Source: Desulfobacterales bacterium
GTDB taxonomy: Bacteria > Desulfobacterota > Desulfobacteria > Desulfobacterales > Desulfosalsimonadaceae
Length of the DNA: 34,836 nucleotides
Assembly (NCBI GenBank): GCA_018399235.1
Contig: JAGYOX010000020.1
Location: 1-34,836, forward strand
Direction: 5' to 3'
Under the pieces are notes generated by a model. That model had not been told where the DNA came from. It ran no database searches and worked only from the letters and a program-made list of their open reading frames with translations. The first letter of the stretch is position 1, and the number at the start of each line of letters is the position of its first letter. This document shows positions 16,151 through 25,497 of this stretch, piece after piece. The position numbers were made by a program, and so were the translations under genes.

Positions 16151-17227
16151 CTACTCAAGATTTAACACCATGAAACCGGCGATACAGATAAAAATCAAAT
16201 TTGCCATCCATGCAGCCAGCATAGGGGGCAGAATCTCCCCATAGCCGAGCGACAGACAAAAACTGTATAAAGACCAATATACAAAAGCGGTAACAATACC
16301 ATAGGCAAAGCTGACGGCCATGCCCTCCCGCGTTTTTCCCCTCAACGCAATGGCGGACCCGACTATACACATAATCAAACAGACGGCCGGAAACGCCGTC
16401 TTTGCATACAAATCAACTTTGTATTGGGTCGCATCATAGCCATTGCGCTCTACTTGATAGATATAGTTCCGCAACCTAGAAAAATTCATTTCTTCTGCGG
16501 ATTTGGCCACCCGCTTCAAATCATCGGGCGTCAACGGCAAATCAACCGTTTTCTCATCATAGAACGCGCTGTCGGGGTTGCCCTCCACGCCGTCAAAATG
16601 CTGAACCATGGCTGAAAAAAATGTCCATTGCCCGTTTTTATAGACGCCTTTCTGAGCATCGATGCGCCGGCTCAGATGAAATTCACCATCAAAAACCATC
16701 GTGCTGACGCCGTAAATAATGTTTTCTGCCGGATGGAAATACTGAATATGGGTTATGCCCCGATGGTGCCGAAGCCATATGTTTTTTTCCTTGGATGTCA
16801 CCATCTGCCTGCTGCCGGATTTTCCTTCCTCCAGTTGGAACGCCCGGCCGATCGTAATAGGAACCAAGGCTTCTGAAAAAATAAACAGCCCTGCACTTAA
16901 AACCAAGCCGATGACCATGACAGGAATCAGCAGGTATTTCAAACTCACACCGGAACTCTTGAGCGCAACCACCTCGTTGTTTTTTGACATTAACCCGAAT
17001 ACGACCAAAACGCCCAGCAATACCGCCACCGGCGTTATCTGGGAGATAATCAGCGGCACCTTGTAAACAAAAAAGAGCACCATTTGGATGGGCTGCAATT
17101 CGGCCTCAATCAAATTATCCATCTTGCCAAATACATCGATGGAAAGGTAGATTGCTATCACCATTACCATCACAATGCCAAAAAACTTAAAAAACATTCG
17201 GGTAATATAACGGTGAATGATGGGCAT
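16151..17227 (-). CDS. lptG: LPS export ABC transporter permease LptG
   Basis: A 358-residue YjgP/YjgQ-family permease. With LptF it forms the transmembrane part of the LptB2FG complex that extracts LPS from the inner membrane and pushes it into the periplasmic Lpt bridge. There are three N-terminal membrane helices (about 13-33, 48-80, 98-120), a periplasmic beta-jellyroll (about 130-265) and three C-terminal helices (about 270-355). NNEVVALKSSGVSL is the conserved coupling-helix region that docks on the ATPase LptB. I call it LptG and the upstream one LptF by order and by general likeness; the two paralogues are hard to separate by eye. lptB, lptA and lptC are not in the window. It is 7 nt after lptF. 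Confidence 0.92.
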   Translation of the reverse strand: MPIIHRYITRMFFKFFGIVMVMVIAIYLSIDVFGKMDNLIEAELQPIQMVLFFVYKVPLIISQITPVAVLLGVLVVFGLMSKNNEVVALKSSGVSLKYLLIPVMVIGLVLSAGLFIFSEALVPITIGRAFQLEEGKSGSRQMVTSKEKNIWLRHHRGITHIQYFHPAENIIYGVSTMVFDGEFHLSRRIDAQKGVYKNGQWTFFSAMVQHFDGVEGNPDSAFYDEKTVDLPLTPDDLKRVAKSAEEMNFSRLRNYIYQVERNGYDATQYKVDLYAKTAFPAVCLIMCIVGSAIALRGKTREGMAVSFAYGIVTAFVYWSLYSFCLSLGYGEILPPMLAAWMANLIFICIAGFMVLNLE

Positions 17228-17234
17228 AAGAATT

Positions 17235-18386
17235 TCAGTGCTTGAATACTCTAAAAAATTGAAACCGTATCATCGGTCTGTCGTTTGCCACTCTGATGAG
17301 AAGGTAGATGCCGCCCAATCCCATAACTATATTGGGCGCCCACATACCGATCGCCGGCGGATAAATACCGGTTTCCCCAAAGACGATACCACCGGAGAGC
17401 ATGACATAGTACAATAAAAAAGCAAACAATCCGATCCCGAGACCGGCGGAACGCCGGGTTGAGACTGACCCAATTCCCAACGGCACCGCCAGTATGGCCA
17501 GGGCAAGACTGGCGACCGGAATGGAAAATTTTTTATGAAATTCCATCAATACGGAATAATAGCGTGAGGTGTCCTCCTTTTTTCCGCTCAGATAACTGTT
17601 GATTTCAGAAAGGGTCATTTCCTTTTCATCTTTCTTTCCATCCTTGATATCAGCCAATGCGTTTTTAAAGTCCAACCGCAGGTCATACGTATCAAAACGG
17701 ATGGTATGCGCGGAATGATCCGCCAGATCCACCTGATTAATAGTGCCGTCATAAAGCCTTAATATGAGAGTATATTCATTTGCCCCGGCAAACATATACC
17801 CCTCTGGCGCCACAACAGTGCTGCTTATGTCGGCTTTGCGCTGATCCTCGATAAAAATGTCTTCCAGTGTCTTATTTTTCAGGTTGATATGATTCACATA
17901 AAATGTAACTCCTTCAAAACTATCGTTAAACTGCTTTTCTTTGAGTCCGACATTGAAATTGGAGCGAGCAACGTCAAGGGCCAGAATTTTAGATGCATTG
18001 CTACCCCAGGGCATTCCATAAATCGCCATAAATCCGGTTAATCCCGCGCAGATGAGCCCAAAAATCAAGACGGGCGGCAACAACTGGTAAAGGCTGACGC
18101 CCCCGGCTTTTAGTGCGACGATCTCGTTATCGCCGGACATCCGCAAAAACGTAAGGAGGACGCTCATCATGACGGACATGGGAATAATATAGACTAGAAA
18201 ATAAGGCATGGAATAAAGCAGCATCAGCATAAACGCCACGAAGCTGACCTGATAGTTGACAATCATGTTTGTAATCTCAAGAATCTGTTCCATCAAAAAA
18301 ATAAATGAAAAAAACACCAGATTGATCACAAACGGCGGGATAAATTCCCGTAACAGGTATCGATGGATGATCGAATTAGATTTCAT
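17235..18386 (-). CDS. lptF: LPS export ABC transporter permease LptF
   Basis: A 383-residue YjgP/YjgQ-family permease, half of the LptFG transmembrane pair for LPS extraction. MKSNSIIHRYLLREFIPPF is a typical LptF start; helices lie at about 17-37, 47-78 and 97-120, the periplasmic domain at about 125-280 and the last three helices at about 285-365. DNEIVALKAGGVSL is the coupling helix and matches the same region in LptG. ATG 18386 lies 14 nt after msbA, so flipping (MsbA) and extraction (LptFG) are co-expressed. There is no sign of damage or unusual composition. Confidence 0.93.
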   Translation of the reverse strand: MKSNSIIHRYLLREFIPPFVINLVFFSFIFLMEQILEITNMIVNYQVSFVAFMLMLLYSMPYFLVYIIPMSVMMSVLLTFLRMSGDNEIVALKAGGVSLYQLLPPVLIFGLICAGLTGFMAIYGMPWGSNASKILALDVARSNFNVGLKEKQFNDSFEGVTFYVNHINLKNKTLEDIFIEDQRKADISSTVVAPEGYMFAGANEYTLILRLYDGTINQVDLADHSAHTIRFDTYDLRLDFKNALADIKDGKKDEKEMTLSEINSYLSGKKEDTSRYYSVLMEFHKKFSIPVASLALAILAVPLGIGSVSTRRSAGLGIGLFAFLLYYVMLSGGIVFGETGIYPPAIGMWAPNIVMGLGGIYLLIRVANDRPMIRFQFFRVFKH

Positions 18387-18400
18387 GATGGGATTTTACC

Positions 18401-20188
18401 CTATGCCATCGCCCCCTGTACTGAAGAAGCGCCGGCCTGGGTCTCAGTGAACTGAACTTTATAGAGTCTATAATACTCGCCTTTACGGGCAAGCAGTTCC
18501 GAATGCGCTCCTTTTTCAACGATACGTCCCCCCGCCAGTACGATAATACGGTTGGCGTAATGAACCGTAGACAGACGATGGGCAATGACAAATGAGGTGC
18601 GGCCTTTCATGAGGTTTTCCAATGCCTTTTGGACCAAACGCTCCGATTCGGTGTCCAAGGCGGCGGTGGCTTCGTCGAGAATCAAAATCGGGGCGTCCTT
18701 TAACAGCGCCCGGGCAATACACATCCGCTGCTTTTGTCCCCCGGAAAGCCGGTTGCCAAGCTCCCCAATATTCGTATCGAATCCTTTGGGCAGCGATTGA
18801 ACAAAACTAAGAATATATGCCGCTTCAGCGGCTTCTTCAATTTCTTTCTCCGACGCCTCCAGGTTGCCATACGCGATATTGGCCCGGATCGTATCATTAA
18901 AAAGAATCGGTTCCTGGGTAACAATGGCGATTTCCTTGCGAAGATTGGCAATGGCGATATTTCGGATATCAATCCCGTCGATTTTAATTGCTCCGCCGGT
19001 GACGTCATAGAATCGGGGAACCAGATTGACGAGTGTGGTTTTTCCCCCGCCGCTGGCACCGACAATGGCCAAAATTTCACCCGGTTCCACCGTCAAACCG
19101 ATATTTTCTAAAACCGTTTCCTCCCCGTCATAGGAAAAGGAAACATTATCAAATTCAATCCGGTGAACTCGCCGCGGCAACAGCACCGGTTCTTTTGGTT
19201 CCTCAATATCCGATTCGGTTTCCAAAACTTCAAATACACGATCCGCTGCGGCAAGTCCTTGCTGGGCCGTATTGTTTAATTTACTTAGCTTCTTGACAGG
19301 CGGATAGAGAAGCATCACAGCCGTCATAAAAGAAAAAAACGTGCCGGGTGTTGAAGACCCATCAATGACCTTGTGACCGCCATACAAGATAACCAGGGCT
19401 ATGCCTACACCGCCAAAAATTTCCATTACCGGAGAGGTCAGCGCCCTGGCCCGAAGTGATTTGACGGCAAACCGGAAAACCTTTTGATTTTTTCGAAAAA
19501 AGTTCTGCTTTTCATAGGCTTCCATGCCAAAAGCTTTTACAATTTTATTGCCGGAAAATTTTTCATGAAGAAATGCGTTTAAATCCCCCATGGATTCCTG
19601 GCCGCGGGTGGAAAACCTTCGTATGCGGCGGCCGAACTCGACGACCGGAAAAAATGCCACAGGCAATACAACCATAGCGATTAACGCAAGCTTCCAATCC
19701 CGATAAAAAATTACGCCGATCAAGCCAAGGATGGTGAAAATATCTCTAAGCCCGCCGGTTACCGCCCGTGACACCATATTTTTTATAACACTGACATCAT
19801 ATGTAATCCTTGACATTAATACGCCGGTTCGCTGGTCTAAAAAAAAGGACAGCGGCAAATCGCTGATCTTGTTATACAGGCTGTCACGCAACTGTTTGAT
19901 GATTCTCTCGCCCACATAATGCATTAAAAAATCCTGGCCGTACATCGCGGCTCCCCGCAACAGATAAATGATAATGATCAAGCTCGGCATGAGTTTGAGC
20001 ATAAATTCGTTTTTATTCAAAAAAACGTCATCAAGCACGGGTTTGACAATAAATGCGGTGGCCGAAGTGGTGGCCGCCCCAAGCAACATGCAGATCATCG
20101 CCAGTATAAGTCTTACCCACTCTCCCTTAACATAGGCGATCAGTTCCTGATTCCGTTTCTGGATAATTTTTTTTCGGCTTTTCTGCAT
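18401..20188 (-). CDS. msbA: lipid A export ATP-binding/permease protein MsbA
   Basis: A 595-residue half-size ABC exporter that flips core-lipid A from the inner to the outer leaflet of the cytoplasmic membrane. It has six membrane helices in residues about 25-320, then the ATPase: Walker A GASGGGKTTL, Q-loop VTQEP, signature LSGGQKQR, Walker B ILILDEATAALD and the H-loop IAHRLS. Length and layout equal E. coli MsbA (582). In this family close paralogues export peptides or drugs, but placement between lpxB and lptF makes a lipid A flippase the clear choice. The gene follows lpxB by 23 nt. Confidence 0.94.
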   Translation of the reverse strand: MQKSRKKIIQKRNQELIAYVKGEWVRLILAMICMLLGAATTSATAFIVKPVLDDVFLNKNEFMLKLMPSLIIIIYLLRGAAMYGQDFLMHYVGERIIKQLRDSLYNKISDLPLSFFLDQRTGVLMSRITYDVSVIKNMVSRAVTGGLRDIFTILGLIGVIFYRDWKLALIAMVVLPVAFFPVVEFGRRIRRFSTRGQESMGDLNAFLHEKFSGNKIVKAFGMEAYEKQNFFRKNQKVFRFAVKSLRARALTSPVMEIFGGVGIALVILYGGHKVIDGSSTPGTFFSFMTAVMLLYPPVKKLSKLNNTAQQGLAAADRVFEVLETESDIEEPKEPVLLPRRVHRIEFDNVSFSYDGEETVLENIGLTVEPGEILAIVGASGGGKTTLVNLVPRFYDVTGGAIKIDGIDIRNIAIANLRKEIAIVTQEPILFNDTIRANIAYGNLEASEKEIEEAAEAAYILSFVQSLPKGFDTNIGELGNRLSGGQKQRMCIARALLKDAPILILDEATAALDTESERLVQKALENLMKGRTSFVIAHRLSTVHYANRIIVLAGGRIVEKGAHSELLARKGEYYRLYKVQFTETQAGASSVQGAMA

Positions 20189-20211
20189 CTATTTAAACCC
20201 TGCAGGTCTTC

Positions 20212-21363
20212 CTATTTGACATTATCTGAGAGCATTTTAAAGGCAATGTCGGCCGTTCGTTCGGAGGCACCGGGACTGCCCAGTCGATTACGCACGGATT
20301 TCAATTTCTGCCGGATACTGTTCAGCCGTTCGGGATTGTTTAAAATTTCCACAGCCTCACGGGCAATGTTTGCCGGATTAGCATCCGCCTGGATCAATTC
20401 CGGGACAATGCGCTCGCCGGCGATGATGTTGACCAATCCGATATGGTCCACATTCACCAAGGCCTCTCCCAATCGATAGCTGAGGGCTGAGACCCGGTAT
20501 ATAATTACCATGGGAACGCCAAATATAGCTGTTTCTAGAGTAACTGTGCCAGATGCAGCCAAAACGAGTGCGCTTTTTTTAAATACCTGACGGACTTCCC
20601 CCGTGATTCGGTCGATGCGACAGCCTTGCATATACGGCCTGATAAATTGATCCGCCCATTCCCGATCAATCCCCGGTGCAATGGAAATCAAAAACCGGAC
20701 GTCAGGAAAAACCTCCTGAATCCAGGTAGCCGCCGCAAGCATCACAGGGAGATTTTTTTCAATTTCACTTCGCCGAGATCCCGGTAATATGCCGATGGCC
20801 AGGGCGTTGTTATTATCATCTTCATTGACTAACGCCTGCTCCTCATAATAATCCAGCAGCGGATGCCCCACAAAGGTTGCCTGAATATTATGATTTCGGT
20901 AGTAATCTTCCTCAAACGGCAGAATCACAGCCATTTGATCAACATATTGCCTGATTTTTTCGACGCGCCCGGACCGCCATGCCCAGATCTGCGGGCTGAT
21001 ATAATACAACACCGGCACGCCTTGGTTTTTAGCAAGCTTTGCAATATGAAGGTTAAAATCCGGAAAATCGATAAGTATGATCAAATCCGGGTGCAACCCA
21101 TTAAATATTTTTTTGATTGCCGATATCCCGCTGAAAACTTTCGGTATCTTTGATATGACTTCGGTAATGCCCACCACTGAAAGTTCATGAGCCTCCACCA
21201 AGAGCCGCACGCCTTCGGCTTTCAAACGCTCGCCCCCAATACCGCAGAAAAACATATGCTCATCCTTTTTCCGCATGGCGCGAACCAGATGGGCTCCATG
21301 AAAATCCCCGGATGTTTCACCGGCTATGATCACAATACATTTCGGGGTTTCATCACCGATCAT
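20212..21363 (-). CDS. lpxB: lipid A disaccharide synthase
   Basis: A 383-residue GT-B glycosyltransferase that joins UDP-2,3-diacylglucosamine and lipid X into the tetra-acyl disaccharide phosphate. IAGETSGDFHGAHL is the canonical N-terminus; YYISPQIWAWRSGR, ILPGSRRSEI and LAASGTVTLETAIFGVPMVIIYR are diagnostic family blocks. The protein is a peripheral inner-membrane enzyme. ATG 21363 is preferred; an in-frame GTG at 21369 immediately follows the stop of the upstream dehydrogenase and would add two residues. LpxI, which makes its lipid X substrate, is two genes upstream. Confidence 0.96.
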   Translation of the reverse strand: MIGDETPKCIVIIAGETSGDFHGAHLVRAMRKKDEHMFFCGIGGERLKAEGVRLLVEAHELSVVGITEVISKIPKVFSGISAIKKIFNGLHPDLIILIDFPDFNLHIAKLAKNQGVPVLYYISPQIWAWRSGRVEKIRQYVDQMAVILPFEEDYYRNHNIQATFVGHPLLDYYEEQALVNEDDNNNALAIGILPGSRRSEIEKNLPVMLAAATWIQEVFPDVRFLISIAPGIDREWADQFIRPYMQGCRIDRITGEVRQVFKKSALVLAASGTVTLETAIFGVPMVIIYRVSALSYRLGEALVNVDHIGLVNIIAGERIVPELIQADANPANIAREAVEILNNPERLNSIRQKLKSVRNRLGSPGASERTADIAFKMLSDNVK

Positions 21364-21369
21364 GACCAC

Positions 21370-22326
21370 CTATTCCATAAACTGACGGCTTGATTCCTTG
21401 ATTTGCCGGGTAATACTTAACGCAATGTTTAATGCCTCCCGCCCCATTTGACCCGAGACCTCGGGGTTACCGCGCTTATCCACGACATCTAGAAATGAGC
21501 GGATTTCATTTTGCAATGCATCCCCTTGCTCAAAACTGCGTTCCTCCATCTGCATACCCGGTACCGGCGAGTTCTTGCCGTTTTCGCCGGGCCAGATATG
21601 AATAATGGAGCGGTTGGCAAAATCCAGCGATAAATATCCATCTTTTTGGAACAACCGGATTTTGCGTTCATTTTTACTTGAAATCCGACTGGCCGTAACA
21701 TTTGCCACCGCCCCGTTTTCAAACTCCAGATGGGCGTTTGCAATATCCACATGCTCTGACACCACGGGCGCGCCCATGGCATGGGAATAGGACAGCCCAG
21801 ATCTAACAAAATTTAATATAATATCAATATCATGTATCATCAAATCCAGAACGACGCTGACATCCGTCCCCCTTTCATGATACAGGCTCAGCCGATTGGA
21901 TTCAATAAACATTGGATTTTTGATGATATCCTTTACTTCCATGACCGCCGGATTAAATCTTTCCAAATGCCCGACCTGCAATATAAGTCCTCGTTTTTCA
22001 GCGATATCGATTAACTCATCCGCCTCGGAGATTGTCATTGTGATCGGCTTCTCAATCAGCACATCGATACCGCTTTCAAGAAATGCCTTGGCAATTTTAT
22101 AGTGATCGGGCGTGGGAACGGCGATACTCACCGCATCTACACGGCCAAAAAGTTCGCGGTAATCAGTAAAAGCTTGGGTCCCATGCTTTTTTGCAATCTG
22201 CCCGGCTTGGTCTTTGTCGATATCTACAACAGCGATTAATTCTGCAAGATCGGCATCGGCATATTTCTCCGCATGAAACTTACCCAGATAACCAACGCCG
22301 ACAACGCCGGCCCGAATTCTTTCCAT
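21370..22326 (-). CDS. Gfo/Idh/MocA-family NAD(P)-dependent sugar dehydrogenase in the lpx operon
   Basis: A 318-residue oxidoreductase: an N-terminal Rossmann fold (GVVGVGYLGKFHAEKY, with VVDID for the adenosine ribose) and the family's catalytic pair Glu92-Lys93-Pro94 and the DLMIHDID block (Asp161, His165). Family members oxidise or reduce sugar carbons, often on UDP-sugars. Its place between lpxI and lpxB implies a UDP-GlcNAc-type substrate. In Acidithiobacillus ferrooxidans the related GnnA oxidises UDP-GlcNAc at C3, and the aminotransferase GnnB then makes UDP-GlcNAc3N for amide-linked lipid A. No gnnB is in this window, so the GnnA role is a hypothesis. Alternatives are other UDP-sugar or inositol-like oxidations. 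It is 49 nt after lpxI and 6 nt before lpxB. AAAGGAT precedes its ATG. Confidence 0.88.
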   Translation of the reverse strand: MERIRAGVVGVGYLGKFHAEKYADADLAELIAVVDIDKDQAGQIAKKHGTQAFTDYRELFGRVDAVSIAVPTPDHYKIAKAFLESGIDVLIEKPITMTISEADELIDIAEKRGLILQVGHLERFNPAVMEVKDIIKNPMFIESNRLSLYHERGTDVSVVLDLMIHDIDIILNFVRSGLSYSHAMGAPVVSEHVDIANAHLEFENGAVANVTASRISSKNERKIRLFQKDGYLSLDFANRSIIHIWPGENGKNSPVPGMQMEERSFEQGDALQNEIRSFLDVVDKRGNPEVSGQMGREALNIALSITRQIKESSRQFME

Positions 22327-22375
22327 TAGATAATCCTTTGACGCGACTTATATTAAAGAAGCAAAAGAACTGCCA

Positions 22376-23200
22376 TTAATCGTCGGAACGATTCAGCGCA
22401 ACAATTGAAATTTTCCATCGATCAGCCAAATCGACCATTTCCGCCTGATCAAAAACCAACGATTTCCCCGCTTCGATAGCAAGCACCGAAGCCCCCGACT
22501 CATGCATGGTTCTGATGGTTTCTGAGCCAACCGCCGGGATATCAAAGCGGAAGTCCTGAATCGGTTTGCAGACTTTTACAACCACTGCGTTGCCGCTTGT
22601 CAACCGGCCGCCGCGACGAATGGTGCTGTCCGTACCGTCAATAGCCTCAACCGCCAATACCGATCCGTTGGAGACGACGACACACTGGCCGATATCGAGT
22701 TTGCCAATGGCTTTCGCCATTTTCCAACCCATCTCAATGTCAGGCTGCTCCTCTTTTTTGGGTTTGCGCTTTGTCCAGCAGCCTTCCTGGGCCAGTAATT
22801 CGGGGAGTAAAAACGTTGATGGCCGGATGTAGATGCCCTCATCCTCCAGGGCTTTGGCAAAAACCCGCAGCACCCGGTCATCATGGGTATTTTGCCGCAT
22901 TCCGGCATATAAAGAAATGGCCTTGATATCCGGACGGACCTCGGTAATCGATCCCGGCTTTTTGATTGCCCCGATCATGACCGCATCTGTTATCTGATGT
23001 CGTTTAAAAAATTTAATCAGCCGCTTGATCTGCCCGATATATATGGTCTCTACAACCTCAACGCTATCAGCTAATGCCGGATCGGTTTCATTAACATATC
23101 CAATCGCATAAACCTGGTATCCTTTTTCTTTGGCTTTTTGAGAAAAGATCAGCGGGAAAGGACCGCTTCCAGCAATCAAACCGATACGTTGTTGCGTCAT
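22376..23200 (-). CDS. lpxI: UDP-2,3-diacylglucosamine pyrophosphatase LpxI
   Basis: A 274-residue protein of the LpxI (DUF1009) family, which hydrolyses UDP-2,3-diacylglucosamine to lipid X and UMP; it replaces LpxH in alpha-proteobacteria and many other groups. The N-terminus GLIAGSGPFPLIFSQKAK and the C-terminal block RFDIPAVGSETI are diagnostic, with Asp220 matching the catalytic Asp225 of Caulobacter LpxI. SLYAGMRQNTHDDRVLR and VVSNGSVLAVEAIDGTD are further conserved blocks. No lpxH is visible here. It follows lpxA by 11 nt and precedes the Gfo/Idh gene, keeping the pathway order lpxA...lpxI...lpxB. Peripheral cytoplasmic membrane enzyme. Confidence 0.95.
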   Translation of the reverse strand: MTQQRIGLIAGSGPFPLIFSQKAKEKGYQVYAIGYVNETDPALADSVEVVETIYIGQIKRLIKFFKRHQITDAVMIGAIKKPGSITEVRPDIKAISLYAGMRQNTHDDRVLRVFAKALEDEGIYIRPSTFLLPELLAQEGCWTKRKPKKEEQPDIEMGWKMAKAIGKLDIGQCVVVSNGSVLAVEAIDGTDSTIRRGGRLTSGNAVVVKVCKPIQDFRFDIPAVGSETIRTMHESGASVLAIEAGKSLVFDQAEMVDLADRWKISIVALNRSDD

Positions 23201-23211
23201 TTTTTTTAAAG

Positions 23212-23982
23212 CTACCTTGTAATCCCCCGCTCGGTGGATTTGATAAAATTAACCAGAGTTAAGACTTCAGGAGTATTTTCAACCTCCGCGAGGACCCTTT
23301 CCAATGCTTCATTAACCGTCAGGCCAATTCGGAAAATGATTCGGTATGCCTTCTTCAAATTGGATAATGTATTTGCAGAAAACCCATGGCGCTTGAGTCC
23401 CACTTTGTTCAACCCGTGAAGTGTGGCGCGGTCGCCGGCAGCGATGACATATGGAGGAATATCCTTGACGACTGCAGATTTACCGCCGACATAGCCGTAA
23501 TCGCCGATTCGAACAAACTGATGGATCGCCACCAATCCCCCGATAATGACATAATCCCCAATTGTAATATGCCCGGCAAGGGTAGCGTTATTGGCAAGAA
23601 TGACGCCTCTTCCGGTTTTACAATCATGGGCGATATGGGTATAGGCCATTAAAAAATTATCCTCCCCGACTTCGGTGACCCCGCCGCCGAATTCCGTGCC
23701 CCGGTTCAACGTCGCAAATTCCCTGATAATCGTATTTCGGCCGATCTTGAGATAGGTTTTTTCCCCCTTAAACCTGACTGCCTGGGGCACCGCCCCGATT
23801 GACGCATATTGAAAGATTTGACATCCCGGCCCGATTTCAACATAAGGATCTATGGTCACATGGGGGCCGATAACACAATTTGAACCGATCGATACATTAT
23901 CCCGGATAATGGTATAAGGCCCTACCTCTACCGTATCATCAATTTCAGCCCCTGAATCCACAATTGCCGTTGGATGTATCAT
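23212..23982 (-). CDS. lpxA: UDP-N-acetylglucosamine O-acyltransferase
   Basis: A 256-residue left-handed beta-helix protein (trimeric hexapeptide repeats) that moves an acyl chain from ACP to the 3 position of UDP-GlcNAc, the first step of lipid A synthesis. Catalytic His119 lies in HIAHDC (E. coli His125). In HQFVRIGDYGYVGG the second Gly (Gly167) matches E. coli Gly173 of the acyl-chain ruler, which would allow a long chain near C14; this is inference from alignment by eye. GVPQ-like AVPQ keeps the sugar-contacting Gln66. Whether it accepts UDP-GlcNAc or UDP-GlcNAc3N is of interest because of the neighbouring dehydrogenase. Start ATG overlaps the fabZ stop (ATGA). Confidence 0.96.
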   Translation of the reverse strand: MIHPTAIVDSGAEIDDTVEVGPYTIIRDNVSIGSNCVIGPHVTIDPYVEIGPGCQIFQYASIGAVPQAVRFKGEKTYLKIGRNTIIREFATLNRGTEFGGGVTEVGEDNFLMAYTHIAHDCKTGRGVILANNATLAGHITIGDYVIIGGLVAIHQFVRIGDYGYVGGKSAVVKDIPPYVIAAGDRATLHGLNKVGLKRHGFSANTLSNLKKAYRIIFRIGLTVNEALERVLAEVENTPEVLTLVNFIKSTERGITR

Positions 23983-24422
23983 TGGTCTCCTCCGATTAAC
24001 GCCATAAGTTTCGCTTGGGCAACCCGATTTTTTTCGACAAACGCATTGCCGGACATTTTAATAACGCCTGGCCGCCGTTTCCTGATTTCAACCCTGAATA
24101 TCAACTGATCTCCCGGTAATACCGGATTTCTGAACCTTGCCCCATCAATGCCGGCAAAACATACCTGGTTCTTGTCCACATCAGGCAGGGTTTCGTATAA
24201 AAGCAAAGCACCGCTTTGCACCATCCCTTCTATAATCAAAACCCCGGGCATAATCGGCTTATGAGGGAAATGGCCCTGAAAAAACGGCTCGTTGATGGAT
24301 ACATTTTTTAGGGTAACGATTTTTTCATTCGGTATCACCTCCAGCACCCGATCGACAAAAATAAAAGGATACCGGTGCGGAAGCACCGAAAAAATTTTCT
24401 GGGTGTCATATGCCGTCGTCAT
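23979..24422 (-). CDS. fabZ: 3-hydroxyacyl-[acyl-carrier-protein] dehydratase FabZ
   Basis: A 147-residue hot-dog fold dehydratase of type II fatty acid synthesis. Catalytic His is in LPHRYPFIFVDRV, and the Glu in FPHKPIMPGVLIIEGMVQ; both are canonical. It draws on the same 3-hydroxyacyl-ACP pool that LpxA and LpxD use, which explains its usual place in lpx operons. ATG 24422 (MTTAYDTQKI) is preferred over an in-frame TTG at 24443, because it gives the family length and has AGGG upstream. It overlaps lpxA by 4 nt. Cytoplasmic. Confidence 0.95.
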   Translation of the reverse strand: MTTAYDTQKIFSVLPHRYPFIFVDRVLEVIPNEKIVTLKNVSINEPFFQGHFPHKPIMPGVLIIEGMVQSGALLLYETLPDVDKNQVCFAGIDGARFRNPVLPGDQLIFRVEIRKRRPGVIKMSGNAFVEKNRVAQAKLMALIGGDQ

Positions 24423-24452
24423 CTTCTGAAACCCTGAAATCAATCGATTCGA

Positions 24453-25496
24453 TTAACTGTTGTCGGCCTTCCCATTGCCGCTCATTTTTTTTACCATGGA
24501 CTCCAATTTATCCAACCGCTTCTTTATCTCCGGCAACCGCGGGATAATCCGGTTTACCTTAAGCCATTGCCGATGCGGCATTTCCGGAGTCCCAGAGACG
24601 ACCTGGCCCTCGGCTACGGAACGGGAAATCCCCGCCTGGGGACCTATGGTTGCGTAATCACCGATTTTGATATGCCCGGAAATACCCGCCTGCCCGGCAA
24701 GAGTAACGTTTTTACCAATACTGGTGCTGCCGGCGATACCGACCTGGGCAACAATAAGGGTATTTTCACCAACGGTAACATTATGGCCGATATGAACCTG
24801 ATTGTCGGTTTTCACTCCCTTCTGAATCCACGTCTTGCCAAAAGTCGCCCGGTCAATTGTATTGCATGCCCCGATTTCAACATCATCGTCGATTTGCACA
24901 ACCCCAACCTGCGGGATTTTAAAATGACTATCGCCTTCCTGTACAAACCCATAGCCATCACTTCCTATAACCGATCCTGAATGGATAATCACCCGACAGC
25001 CAATCCGACAGTTGTCCAGGATGGTTACGTTTGGATAAACTTCCGTATCATCTCCGACTGTCACATTGTCACCAACAACTACGCCTGGATGAAGACATAC
25101 CCGGTCCCCTATGGTGATATTGTCCCCGATCACAACGGAATAACCGATCGACACATTCTGGCCGGACTCAAAATTAGCTCCGATACACGCTTTTGGGCTG
25201 ATCCCGGCAACCGGTTGGGATTTTGGGAAAAATAGCTGCAAAGCCCTTGCAAATGTCAAACGGGGGGATTTTGAGTATACCAGATTTACCGAAACGGAAG
25301 GGGTAAAACTCCGTGGGACGATAATCGCTCCGGCATTAGAGCCTTCTATTTGTTTGAGGGTTTTTGCGCTATCGGCAAATGTCAGGTCAGTTTTGCCGGC
25401 GGCATCAAAGGGAGCAACGCCGCTTATGACCTTATGCGCATCCCCGGCAATATCCCCGCCGATGATTTCGACCAGTTCGGCAAGCGATATTTCCAT
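24453..25496 (-). CDS. lpxD: UDP-3-O-acylglucosamine N-acyltransferase
   Basis: A 347-residue enzyme that adds the second, N-linked 3-hydroxyacyl chain to UDP-3-O-acyl-glucosamine. An N-terminal uridine-binding domain (about 1-100; NLVYSKSPRLTFARALQLFF) is followed by a left-handed beta-helix of hexapeptide repeats (about 105-310). GSDGYGFV and KTDNQVHIGHNV, with the catalytic His in IGHNV, are diagnostic. A C-terminal helix (about 320-340; LPEIKKRLDKLESMVKKM) is the ACP-recruiting arm. ATG 25496 lies 1 nt after the ompH stop and follows GGGGA, so I prefer it to an upstream in-frame start (25532) inside ompH. Confidence 0.95.
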   Translation of the reverse strand: MEISLAELVEIIGGDIAGDAHKVISGVAPFDAAGKTDLTFADSAKTLKQIEGSNAGAIIVPRSFTPSVSVNLVYSKSPRLTFARALQLFFPKSQPVAGISPKACIGANFESGQNVSIGYSVVIGDNITIGDRVCLHPGVVVGDNVTVGDDTEVYPNVTILDNCRIGCRVIIHSGSVIGSDGYGFVQEGDSHFKIPQVGVVQIDDDVEIGACNTIDRATFGKTWIQKGVKTDNQVHIGHNVTVGENTLIVAQVGIAGSTSIGKNVTLAGQAGISGHIKIGDYATIGPQAGISRSVAEGQVVSGTPEMPHRQWLKVNRIIPRLPEIKKRLDKLESMVKKMSGNGKADNS

Positions 25497-25497
25497 G

